64,000 nucleotides of DNA, taken from positions 124,001 through 188,000 of the forward strand of contig NZ_CAOJCN010000005.1 in the NCBI RefSeq assembly GCF_948329515.1, given 5' to 3'. Shown here piece by piece: positions 33,781 to 41,096 of this stretch. The translations under genes were made by a program, and so were the position numbers. The notes beneath the pieces are model-generated. The model was not told the origin of the DNA. It did no database searches and worked only from the letters and a program-made list of their open reading frames with translations. Within the stretch, counting starts at the first letter, position 1; each line of letters begins with the position of its first letter. This DNA is from Cohnella rhizoplanae. GTDB taxonomy: Bacteria; Bacillota; Bacilli; Paenibacillales; Paenibacillaceae.

Positions 33781-33914
33781 CCGTACACGCATATTCATAC
33801 TGATACGAAAGGTGCGTCGGCCAGGAATGTAGGGATCAGGCACTAAAAAAATAGCATGTCAAAAGCAACACCCCCAGCAAAGCGCTCAGGCGCTCTTTGG
33901 GGGTGTTGTTTGTT
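33781..33914 (+). ncRNA. Predicted ECF41-dependent short transcript
   Basis: The stretch between the promoter at 33748 and the hairpin at 33866-33908 would give an RNA of about 130 nt. The only ATG frames inside are ATG-TAG and a 24-codon frame from 33856 without a ribosome site that runs through the terminator. A small regulatory RNA is therefore the simplest reading, but it rests only on promoter and terminator signals. Confidence 0.35.
33866..33908. terminator. Strong hairpin, probably bidirectional terminator
   Basis: CAACACCCCC pairs perfectly with GGGGGTGTTG, with an inner imperfect stem around AGCGC/GCGCT. TTTGTT follows on the plus strand and CTTTTG on the minus strand, where it would end the phosphatase transcript. 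Confidence 0.75.
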
Positions 33915-33965
33915 GGCGTTTCCGGTTTGACCATGGCTTGTACAGCAGCGGACCACCGTCCTTCG

Positions 33966-34592
33966 TCAAGGCGCATCCAAATGCCAGGCGTCGTTATACT
34001 TCACGAGAGACCAAGTTTTGTCCTCTTGCCGGGACCAATGCGTCAGGGAAGTATTCTTGGTTTGGAATCCAACCTTCGGCATCTCAAAGACGTTCAATCC
34101 GAAAAAATATTGAAACGAGCAGTCGATCACGCCGCCGTGGCAGACGATCGCAATCGTTTTCCCCTCGTATTGGCGGCAAATTCGGTTCAAGGCCGTGCCT
34201 ACGCGCAAAACGAATTGAGGCCAATTCTCGGCACCGGGGGCAATCGCGGAAAACGGGCTTTGCTTGGGATTATGCAAGACAAGGAGCTCGTCCAAACGCT
34301 CCTTCGTCATGCCGAGCGCTTGACCGGGACGCATCTCTTGAAAATCATTTTCCACAACGACGGGCACGCCTAACCCCTCCGCAATAATCTCGGCGGTCTG
34401 CTTCGCCCGAAGAAATGAACTTGCGATCCATACGTCAGCCTGAATCTCGCCTGATTTAACAAGCCGATCCCGCAGTCTCGCAGCCTGCTCCACTCCTTTC
34501 TCCGTTAATCCGTAATCGTTAACGATGCCGTCCCTCAGAATACATGCCTCGCCATGTCGTATCAGGTATAGCTGCGTCAAGGGGTTCACCAC
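33966..34592 (-). CDS. Histidine phosphatase family protein (phosphoglycerate-mutase-like)
   Basis: The 208-aa product has the family motif LIRHGEA (phospho-acceptor His near 12), ASSFLRAKQTAEII and the second catalytic His in VCHGGVID. Members dephosphorylate small metabolites or phosphosugars; the substrate cannot be read. Starts are uncertain: tandem GTG at 34592/34589 lie directly on the CGGAG site, and TTG at 34580 is 11 nt after GGAG and gives MTQLYLIRHGEA. It stands alone between two hairpins. Confidence 0.85.
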   Translation of the reverse strand: MVNPLTQLYLIRHGEACILRDGIVNDYGLTEKGVEQAARLRDRLVKSGEIQADVWIASSFLRAKQTAEIIAEGLGVPVVVENDFQEMRPGQALGMTKERLDELLVLHNPKQSPFSAIAPGAENWPQFVLRVGTALNRICRQYEGKTIAIVCHGGVIDCSFQYFFGLNVFEMPKVGFQTKNTSLTHWSRQEDKTWSLVKYNDAWHLDAP

Positions 34593-34633
34593 TCCGATTC
34601 ATAAATAAGATTTCTCCTGCGTATGGATGGCGC

Positions 34634-34682
34634 CGGGTCAAAAAGCCCCTTCGCCTCCTCTTGGGAGACGAAAGGGCCGAAC
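34634..34682 (-). terminator. Terminator of the ABC exporter operon
   Basis: On the minus strand GGCCCTTTCGTCTCCC pairs imperfectly with GGAGGCGAAGGGGC, followed by TTTTTGACC. It lies about 70 nt after the NatB-like stop codon. Confidence 0.75.
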
Positions 34683-34750
34683 TGCTGCGGATAAAGTCGT
34701 TACTACATACGCATATATACGCATACATACTTCATACGAACTCGTCTAAC

Positions 34751-36034
34751 TCAAACCTTGTACGCCTTCAGCGCCTTGAAAACTTCCTTGAACGAAGGCT
34801 TCTTGCCGTACATGAGCACGCCGACGCGGTAGATCTTGGCGGCGAGCCAACCGATGGCCAGCACGGACACGATCAGGATGCCGACCGACAGGACGATCTC
34901 CCACCAGGCGGGATCGGCGAGGCCGATGCGCAGGAACAGGATGAACGGAGAGAAGAACGGGATGAACGAGCATACGGTGATGAACGAGCTCTCGGGATTC
35001 GTCAGGCCGTAGATGGCGATGTAGAAGCCCGCGAGCGACAGCATCGTGACCGGCATGGACGTCTGGCTGAGGTCCTCCGTCCGGCTCACGAGCGAGCCGA
35101 TGGCGGCGAACAGCATGGCGTACAGGAAGTAGCCGAGCAGGTACATCAGGATGGCGAAAATGATCATCTTGGGATCGATGCTGGACAGATCGATGCCGTA
35201 TCTCTCGAGCGCGCCCTTGTTGTGCGGCAGCATGAGATTGATGACGGACGCGCCGACGAGCACCACGAGCTGGAGCAGCCCGACGAGGAAGGTGCCGATG
35301 ACCTTGCCGAACATCTGCTTGAGCGGCGCCACGCTCGTGACGATGATCTCCATGACGCGCGAGCTCTTCTCGGCCGTGATCTCGGTCGCGATCAGCTGGC
35401 CCGTGATCATGACGGACATGAACAGCAGGATCAGGATGGCGTAGGTCAGCCCGATCGCGGTACCCTGTTCGGCCTCCGTCTTGCCGCCGGCGGCGCCGTC
35501 CGCGATCTGGACGGTGTCGAGCTTCACGGGCGCCGTCAGCTTCGCGAACTGCTCGTCGGTCAGGTTGGCGTCGCGTACCGCCTGCTGGGTCTTGACGAAC
35601 TGCAATCCATTCTGGAGCGCGCCCGCCGTATCGGTGTCGAGCATTTTTTTGGATTGGTAGACGACGTCGGGGAAGCCCACGGCTTTATTATCGGTAAAGG
35701 TAAGATAGCCTTTGATCTTGCCGTCCTCGATCGCCTGCTTGAGCGCGGCCGCTTTGTCCGCGTCGGAGCCGGATGCCGCGACCGGCACGAGCTCCACCTG
35801 TTTCTTTTCCGCCTGCCCGAAGTACGCGTCCAGCCCCTTGATGATCTCGCCTTGTTCTTCCGCAGCGTAACCGACCTTCGTGGCCGAACCCGGCCCCGTC
35901 AGCTTGTCGATGAAGTAAGGCACGTTCGCGCCGACGACGAGCAGCACGCCGAGGATGATCGTCGTGACGATGAACGATTTGCTGCGGAGCTTGTTCCGCA
36001 TCGTAAAGGCAATGACCGTCCGCATGCTATTCAT
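34751..36034 (-). CDS. NatB-like ABC-2 type exporter permease
   Basis: I start at ATG 36034 (5 nt after AGGTGA; GTG at 36043 is possible), giving 427 aa. TM1 is at about 18-40, a large extracytoplasmic domain of about 130 residues follows, then five helices from about 180 to 400. This is the NatB/YhaP layout of ABC-2 permeases used for Na+ or antibiotic efflux. It overlaps the NatA-like ATPase gene by 8 nt and ends the operon. Confidence 0.85.
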   Translation of the reverse strand: MNSMRTVIAFTMRNKLRSKSFIVTTIILGVLLVVGANVPYFIDKLTGPGSATKVGYAAEEQGEIIKGLDAYFGQAEKKQVELVPVAASGSDADKAAALKQAIEDGKIKGYLTFTDNKAVGFPDVVYQSKKMLDTDTAGALQNGLQFVKTQQAVRDANLTDEQFAKLTAPVKLDTVQIADGAAGGKTEAEQGTAIGLTYAILILLFMSVMITGQLIATEITAEKSSRVMEIIVTSVAPLKQMFGKVIGTFLVGLLQLVVLVGASVINLMLPHNKGALERYGIDLSSIDPKMIIFAILMYLLGYFLYAMLFAAIGSLVSRTEDLSQTSMPVTMLSLAGFYIAIYGLTNPESSFITVCSFIPFFSPFILFLRIGLADPAWWEIVLSVGILIVSVLAIGWLAAKIYRVGVLMYGKKPSFKEVFKALKAYKV

Positions 36035-36929
36035 GGCTCTCACCTACCGTCTTAATGAAGATTTCGTTCAAGGTCGGCTCCAGCAGCTCGAAGCGTTCGA
36101 CCGGACCGTGCGCCATCGCGTGCTTCAGAATGTCCTGCGCGGCCTCCTTGCGCGATACTTGCAGCATGTAGCCCCGCTCCGTTCGGGTCGCCGACAGGAC
36201 GCCCCCGATCCGCTCCAGCCCCGGAATATCCGTATCCGTGCCGAGCACGACCTTCTCCCGCGGGAAACGGCTCTTGATGTCGCGGATCGGCCCCTGCAGC
36301 ACCGGATTCGACTTGTGCATGATCGTGATGTTGCGGCACAGCTCCTCGACGTGCTCCATCCGGTGCGTCGAGAAGACGATGCTCGCGCCGTCGTCGCGCA
36401 GCTCCTTGACCGTCGTCTTCAGCAGCTCCACGTTGACCGGGTCGAGACCGCTGAACGCCTCGTCCATGATGAGAATGCTGGGCTTGTGAATGACCGCGGC
36501 GATGAACTGGATTTTCTGCTGGTTGCCCTTGGAGAGCTCCTCGACCTTCTTGTTGTAATACTCCGGCACCTGGAAGCGCTCGAGCCACCGCTTCAGGTTC
36601 GCGTCGGCGTCCCGGCGCGACATGCCGCGCAGCTGGGCCAGATAGAGAATCTGGTCGCTCACCTTGATCTTGGGATACATCCCGCGTTCCTCCGGCAGGT
36701 AACCCAGCATCGAGAGCTGCTCCGTGCTATAAGACTTGCCGCGGTAGCGTATGCTCCCCCCGTCCGGCAGAATCAATCCGAGCACCATGCGCATCGTCGT
36801 CGTCTTGCCCGCGCCGTTGGCGCCGAGCAGGCCGTAGATCTCCCCCTGCGCGACCTCGAAGCTCAGTCCGTTCACGGCCGTCTTGTCTCCGTATTGCTTG
36901 AACACCTTTTCGATTACGAGCGGATTCAT
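36027..36929 (-). CDS. NatA-like ABC transporter ATP-binding protein
   Basis: The 300-aa ATPase starts at ATG 36929, which overlaps the stop of the preceding ATPase by 4 nt; a longer in-frame extension to 37346 only reads across that gene. It has Walker A GANGAGKTT, signature LSKGNQQKI, Walker B ILIMDEAFSGLDP, the switch His in FSTHRME and a C-terminal DUF4162-type extension. It powers the NatB-like permease encoded immediately after it. Exported substrate unknown. Confidence 0.9.
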   Translation of the reverse strand: MNPLVIEKVFKQYGDKTAVNGLSFEVAQGEIYGLLGANGAGKTTTMRMVLGLILPDGGSIRYRGKSYSTEQLSMLGYLPEERGMYPKIKVSDQILYLAQLRGMSRRDADANLKRWLERFQVPEYYNKKVEELSKGNQQKIQFIAAVIHKPSILIMDEAFSGLDPVNVELLKTTVKELRDDGASIVFSTHRMEHVEELCRNITIMHKSNPVLQGPIRDIKSRFPREKVVLGTDTDIPGLERIGGVLSATRTERGYMLQVSRKEAAQDILKHAMAHGPVERFELLEPTLNEIFIKTVGESHE

Positions 36930-37879
36930 CTTCCCGCATCCCCCTTTCGGACTAAGCAAGCCATGATCTCTTCCAATTCCATGCGCTGCGAGGAGAGGAT
37001 CCGGTAGCCCGCGGACGTGCAGTAGGCTGCCGTCTCCTCGGGCGAGTCCGACTCGATCCGGCAGATGCCGGGCCCCGCCTCCTGCGCGCCCTGGGCGCCC
37101 GGCGCCTGCTTGAGCAGCCGCGCGGCGTCGTCCCTGCCGGCCGCCCCGTCCTCGCGCTGGACCGCCAGCACCCGCCAGGCCTCGAACAGCCGGTCCTTCT
37201 CGTACAGCCCGAGGCAGCGTCCCCGATGCATGAACAGCACGTAGTCCGCGAGGCGGCGCACCTCCTCCGTGATATGCGTGGCGAGGATGAGCGTGCGGTC
37301 CCCCCTGTCCATGAATTGCGTCAATTCGTCGAGCATCGTCTTCCATGCCGAAGGATCGAGTCCCGACGAAGGCTCGTCGAGCAGCAGCAGCTCCGGGTCG
37401 TGGGACATCGCCACCGCGAGCTCGGCTTTACGCCGCATGCCCTTGGACAGCTTGCCGAGCTTCTTGGTCCGGTCGGCGTCGAGGCTGCGCATCAGACGCT
37501 CGTACCGGTCCCAGCTCCAGCCGGGATACCAGATCGAGGCGAACCGCGCCTTCTCATCGGCGGTGAGCCCGCTCTCGTAGGCGTGGGGCAGCTCCGACAA
37601 GAAGCCGATGCGCTCCCGCAGCGAGACGTCGCTGTCCGGCGTCAAACGCTGCCCGAGCACCGCCGCCTCTCCTTCGAACGGCTCCATCCGGAGCAGCAGC
37701 CGCAGGAGCGTGCTCTTGCCCGAGCCGTTCGGACCGACGACCGCCGTGACCATGCCAGCCGGGAGGGACAGATCGAGCGGCCCCAGCGCGAAGCCGTCGC
37801 GCCGGACGGCAACGCCTCTCAGCGCAACCGCCGCTTCTTCCACCGACGTCGCATGCACCCTGTCCATTCCGCGATTCAT
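36926..37879 (-). CDS. ABC transporter ATP-binding protein (YtrB/YtrE-like)
   Basis: The 317-aa protein carries Walker A GPNGSGKST, signature LSKGMRRKAELA, Walker B LLLLDEPSSGLDP and the switch His in ILATHITEEV. About 85 C-terminal residues beyond the ATPase core are Ala/Gly-rich and not conserved. It is co-encoded with the YtrA-type GntR regulator (4-nt overlap) and probably energises the membrane protein at 38325 as in Ytr-type transporters induced by cell-wall antibiotics. That pairing is inference from order. Confidence 0.88.
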   Translation of the reverse strand: MNRGMDRVHATSVEEAAVALRGVAVRRDGFALGPLDLSLPAGMVTAVVGPNGSGKSTLLRLLLRMEPFEGEAAVLGQRLTPDSDVSLRERIGFLSELPHAYESGLTADEKARFASIWYPGWSWDRYERLMRSLDADRTKKLGKLSKGMRRKAELAVAMSHDPELLLLDEPSSGLDPSAWKTMLDELTQFMDRGDRTLILATHITEEVRRLADYVLFMHRGRCLGLYEKDRLFEAWRVLAVQREDGAAGRDDAARLLKQAPGAQGAQEAGPGICRIESDSPEETAAYCTSAGYRILSSQRMELEEIMACLVRKGDAGR

Positions 37880-38292
37880 CGTCCTTCCCCCTTCTCCCCG
37901 TCGGATTCAGCCAGCTTGCGCTTGTAGGCGTCCTCCCAGATCCGCTCCATCTCTTCGCGGGTGCACTCCAGCTGCAGCCCCGTCTCGACCGCCCGCTCGA
38001 ACGCCTCCACGACGCGCTCCAGCCGGTAGCCGTCCCGCGCCGACTGGTCGATCCCGGCGACGAACGTGCCGGTGCCCTGCCGCGTGCGCAGCAGTCCTTC
38101 GTTCTCCAGATCCTGATACACTCTCCGCACCGTGATCGCGCTGCACCGCAGGTCCGCGGCGAACTCGCGGATGGAAGGCAGCAGCGTGCCCTCCGCCAAA
38201 CGTCCGCTGAGGATGAGGCCGCGGAGCTGCACCTCTACCTGATGATACAAAGGTTCGGGACGGTTCTCATCGATATGCACCGGTATCCACAA
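37876..38292 (-). CDS. GntR family regulator, YtrA subgroup
   Basis: This 138-aa regulator has the YtrA form: a GntR winged helix (EPLYHQVEVQLRGLILSG, LPSIREFAADLRCSAITVRRVYQDLE) and only a short C-terminal helical tail, too small for a ligand domain. YtrA members repress ABC transporter operons. The start is TTG at 38292 with GAGG nine bases upstream. The palindrome over the operon -10 at 39076-39097 is its likely operator. Confidence 0.9.
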   Translation of the reverse strand: MWIPVHIDENRPEPLYHQVEVQLRGLILSGRLAEGTLLPSIREFAADLRCSAITVRRVYQDLENEGLLRTRQGTGTFVAGIDQSARDGYRLERVVEAFERAVETGLQLECTREEMERIWEDAYKRKLAESDGEKGEGR

Positions 38293-38324
38293 TCAGCCTC
38301 GCCTCATTTCCTCCGCGACGTAAT

Positions 38325-39050
38325 TTAGAAGGTATAACTCCTGCTCCGCATCCGCCTCACGATCGCCCGCCGCATGCCGTAGATCGCGGCTGCCGCGAGG
38401 ACCGCGGCTCCGGCCGGCACGAGCACAGGATTGGCTGCAGCGGCGCGCAGCACCTCGTCGAAGATGTTCGCGCCGCTCCAAGCCGCGGCGACGGCGATCA
38501 AGCCGAGGAGGATGCAGACCGCGGTGTACGCTTTAACATAAATCTTTCCGTTGAATCCAGTCTCCAGGTACAAGTACACCGCGTTCACGATCAGTCCGTA
38601 ACAGAGCCAGGCGATCGCCGTGGCCGCCCACTCGCCGGGGGCGATCCGGTCGCGAAGCGTCGGGGCCATCAGATACTGGCTGACGAAAAAGGTCGCGCCG
38701 CTCGCCGCCATCGCCGCCATCGCCAGCAGCATGCGCGCGCTCGCCATCCGCTCGACGGGAATCGGCATCGTACGCCAGTGGGCGAGCCGCTTGGTGAAGA
38801 TGTCCCCTCTCCAATAGGCGAAGACCGTACGGTTCATCGCGCAACCGAATACCGGAATGGTGAAGGTATACAGCCAATCCTTCATGAAGCCGAGATAACG
38901 GGTCGACCCGCCGGCCTCGAACGATTCGTCGATCAGGGTGCTGATGATCGCGCCAACGTACAGGGCGAACGCCGCCGTAAATAACAACCCCAGCCAGTCG
39001 CGCTTGAACTCGAATGCCGCCAGCGCCTTCGTCGCGCGCCATCCCGTCAT
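38325..39050 (-). CDS. ABC transporter membrane protein, unassigned family
   Basis: The 241-aa product starts at ATG 39050 after GGGGGCGAG and has six predicted helices (first at about 20-40; others from about 80 onward). It contains the FEFKRDWLGLLF N-terminal cytoplasmic helix often seen in ABC-2 type permeases. It is the first gene of the five-gene operon and is probably the partner of the ATPase at 36926. No closer family was recognised. Confidence 0.65.
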   Translation of the reverse strand: MTGWRATKALAAFEFKRDWLGLLFTAAFALYVGAIISTLIDESFEAGGSTRYLGFMKDWLYTFTIPVFGCAMNRTVFAYWRGDIFTKRLAHWRTMPIPVERMASARMLLAMAAMAASGATFFVSQYLMAPTLRDRIAPGEWAATAIAWLCYGLIVNAVYLYLETGFNGKIYVKAYTAVCILLGLIAVAAAWSGANIFDEVLRAAAANPVLVPAGAAVLAAAAIYGMRRAIVRRMRSRSYTF

Positions 39051-39075
39051 CTGCTCGCCCCCTGCCACTCATACT

Positions 39076-39097
39076 GTGTGTATATCCTTATACACAC
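39076..39097. promoter_or_regulatory. Operator candidate for the YtrA-type regulator
   Basis: GTGTGTATA and TATACACAC form a perfect 9-bp dyad with a 4-bp centre. It overlaps the -10 and start region of the promoter at 39096-39125, which is an ideal place for repression. Confidence 0.65.
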
Positions 39098-39125
39098 TAT
39101 AAACACCTGGCCGTCTGGCTGTCAA
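39096..39125 (-). promoter_or_regulatory. Sigma-A promoter of the ABC exporter operon
   Basis: On the minus strand TTGACA (39125-39120), 18 bp, TATAGT (39101-39096). The first start codon is about 45 bp downstream. Confidence 0.75.
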
Positions 39126-39194
39126 CCCTTAATTTGGCATCTTTCTTCTGGCATCTGTGGTCCATCGGATTAGACCGGACATGCGGAGATTGAT

Positions 39195-39223
39195 TTGTTG
39201 CGGACAGGTTTATCCATTAGAAT
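39195..39223 (+). promoter_or_regulatory. Promoter of the pseudouridine synthase gene
   Basis: TTGTTG (39195-39200), 17 bp, TAGAAT (39218-39223). The position shows that translation must begin downstream, supporting the ATG at 39288. Confidence 0.5.
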
Positions 39224-39287
39224 AAAGACACCACGCCCGTCGCGAGAGATGCGCGAACGGGTCGCGATGACCGGAGGGAATAAGAAT

Positions 39288-40559
39288 ATGAGTCGGAAAA
39301 ACAATCAAGAGGATCGCGGACAAGCCGCACGGACGCGTGGCGCGCAAGGCGCAGGCGGCGCATCGGAGGAACGCGGCAGCCCGAAGGCCGGCCGCCGGAA
39401 CGGCGCATCGGCGAAGCTGGCTGCGCGCGGGGGACGGGACGGCGCGGCCGCGGGTCCAGGGCTCGGGGTCGCCGGCAGCGAAGCGGCGCGGACGGGGCGC
39501 GACGGACGGGGCGCAGGCGCGGCGCGATCCACCCCTGCGGCGGCGCAGCGCCGGACGGGGCGCGACGGACGGGGCGCAGGCGAGGCGCGATCCACCCCTG
39601 CGGCGGCGCAGCGCCGGACGGGCGGACAGGCTCCCGCGATGGCGGGCCGGGACGGACGGGCAGGCGGGGCGGCGAAGCCTGCCGGCGGCGGCTCGCGCAG
39701 CTACGCCGTGCAGGAAGCCGGCGAGCTGCTGCCGTTCCTGCTCGCCAAGCTGAGCGGCCAGGGCCGCAACGCCGTCAAGGCGATCCTCGCCCGCGGCCAG
39801 GTATCCGTCGACGGCGTGTCCGTCACCGCGTACAACCATCCGCTCCGGCCCGGCGCCACCGTATCCGTGAGCAGGGAGAAGATCGAGGAAGCGCCGCCGC
39901 TGATCGGGTTGTCCATCCTGTACGAGGACGACGACCTGATCGTCGTGGCCAAGGAGGCGGGCCTGCTGTCGATCGCCTCTCCGCAGGAGACCGAGCTGAC
40001 CGCCTACCGGCAGCTCACCGAGCACGTGCGCCGGACGGACCCGCGCAGCCGGATCTTCGTCGTGCACCGCCTCGACCGCGACACCTCGGGCGTCATGATG
40101 TTCGCCAAGCGCGAGGAAGTCCAGCAGTCGCTCCAGAACAACTGGCAGGAAGCGGTCACCGAGCGGACGTACGTCGCGCTGGTCGAAGGCCGCGTCACGC
40201 GCGCCGAAGGCACCGTCTCCTCCTGGCTCAAGGAGAGCAAGACGCTCAAGATGTACTCCAGCCCTTATCCGAACGACGGCCAGCACGCGGTGACGCATTA
40301 CAAGACGCTGGAGGCCAAGTCCCAGCTCTCGCTGCTCGAGGTCAAGCTGGAGACCGGCCGCAAGAACCAGATCCGCGTCCATATGCAGGATATCGGCCAC
40401 CCGGTCGTCGGCGACAAAAAGTACGGCGCACGCACCAAGCTCCTCGGGCGCCTCGGGCTTCACGCGCGCGTGCTCGCCTTCGTCCATCCGACGTCCGGCG
40501 AAGGACTTCGCTTCGAGACGGACATTCCGAAGGCATTCCTTAACGCGCTAAAAGATTAA
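39288..40559 (+). CDS. RluA-family pseudouridine synthase with basic low-complexity N-terminus
   Basis: The ATG at 39288 is nine bases after GGAGGG, giving 423 aa. Residues about 1-135 are an Arg/Gly/Ala-rich extension containing a perfect tandem 21-aa (63-bp) repeat, RTGRDGRGAGAARSTPAAAQ-type. Next come an S4 RNA-binding domain (LAKLSGQGRNAVKAILARG, about 150-195) and the catalytic domain with HRLDRDTSG (catalytic Asp), TGRKNQIRVHM and GDKKYG. It isomerises uridines in rRNA or tRNA. The basic extension is unusual for the family and could add RNA affinity. Confidence 0.88.
   Translation: MSRKNNQEDRGQAARTRGAQGAGGASEERGSPKAGRRNGASAKLAARGGRDGAAAGPGLGVAGSEAARTGRDGRGAGAARSTPAAAQRRTGRDGRGAGEARSTPAAAQRRTGGQAPAMAGRDGRAGGAAKPAGGGSRSYAVQEAGELLPFLLAKLSGQGRNAVKAILARGQVSVDGVSVTAYNHPLRPGATVSVSREKIEEAPPLIGLSILYEDDDLIVVAKEAGLLSIASPQETELTAYRQLTEHVRRTDPRSRIFVVHRLDRDTSGVMMFAKREEVQQSLQNNWQEAVTERTYVALVEGRVTRAEGTVSSWLKESKTLKMYSSPYPNDGQHAVTHYKTLEAKSQLSLLEVKLETGRKNQIRVHMQDIGHPVVGDKKYGARTKLLGRLGLHARVLAFVHPTSGEGLRFETDIPKAFLNALKD
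39491..39616 (+). repeat. 63-bp tandem duplication within the synthase gene
   Basis: Two 63-bp copies, differing at very few bases, encode the 21-residue unit starting RTGRDGRGAG. The period keeps the frame. Confidence 0.8.
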
Positions 40560-40573
40560 CGTGCATAGGCAAC

Positions 40574-40605
40574 CCGTCAGGAGCAAGCGTCCTGGCGGTT
40601 TTTTT
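40574..40605 (+). terminator. Terminator of the pseudouridine synthase gene
   Basis: CCGTCAGGA pairs with TCCTGGCGG (one G-T) across GCAAGCG, followed by seven T. Confidence 0.85.
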
Positions 40606-40629
40606 CGCATGGAGAGGCCGCGCGGCGTC

Positions 40630-40980
40630 GGGCAAAGCGTGCACGTAGATCCATAGTCAGCGGAACCAGCGAGCGGCGATGGGCAAACGTGCACGAAGAT
40701 CCACAGTCAGCGGAACTAGCGAGCAGCGATGGGCAAAGCGTGCACCCAGATCCATAGTTTGCGGAAGCAACGAGCGGCGATGGGCAAACCGTGCACGTAG
40801 ATCCATAGTCAGCGGAACCAGCGAGCGGCGATGGACAACCGTGCACGTTGATCCATAGTCAGCGGAACCAGCGAGCGGCGATGGGCAAACGTGCACGTAG
40901 ATCCATAGTCAGCGGAACCAGCGAGCGGCGATGGGCAAACGTGCACGTAGATCCATAGTCAGCGGAACCAGCGAGCGGCG
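40630..40980. repeat. Tandem array 3: seven units of 50/51 bp
   Basis: Units start at 40630, 40681, 40731, 40782, 40833, 40883 and 40933, with lengths 51, 50, 51, 51, 50, 50 and at least 48. The consensus includes GGGCAAACGTGCACGTAGAT and CCATAGTCAGCGGAACCAGC. Single-base length changes break any reading frame, so it does not encode protein. It lies between a terminator and the next gene's promoter region. Confidence 0.88.
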
Positions 40981-41096
40981 CAATTCCTGTCCTATTCGCG
41001 CCTGAATAAGGAAACAGATGCTTTTTTTATACTTAATTGCATAAATAGGCCTATCCAACGCGGGGGATACCCGGTAAAATCAGGATATGTCGATTC

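Noticed and set aside
33856-33930. 24-codon frame inside the orphan ECF41 transcript
   Set aside because: No ribosome site, and most of it lies in the terminator stem.
36930-37346. N-terminal extension of the NatA-like ATPase
   Set aside because: It overlaps the upstream ATPase gene in another frame; the ATG at 36929 gives the normal ABC start and a 4-nt overlap.
6990-40980. CRISPR arrays
   Set aside because: The repeats are contiguous without unique spacers and no cas genes are present.
40981-41096. Cyclic-di-GMP riboswitch before the GGDEF/EAL gene
   Set aside because: I could not find the conserved core of either known c-di-GMP riboswitch class.
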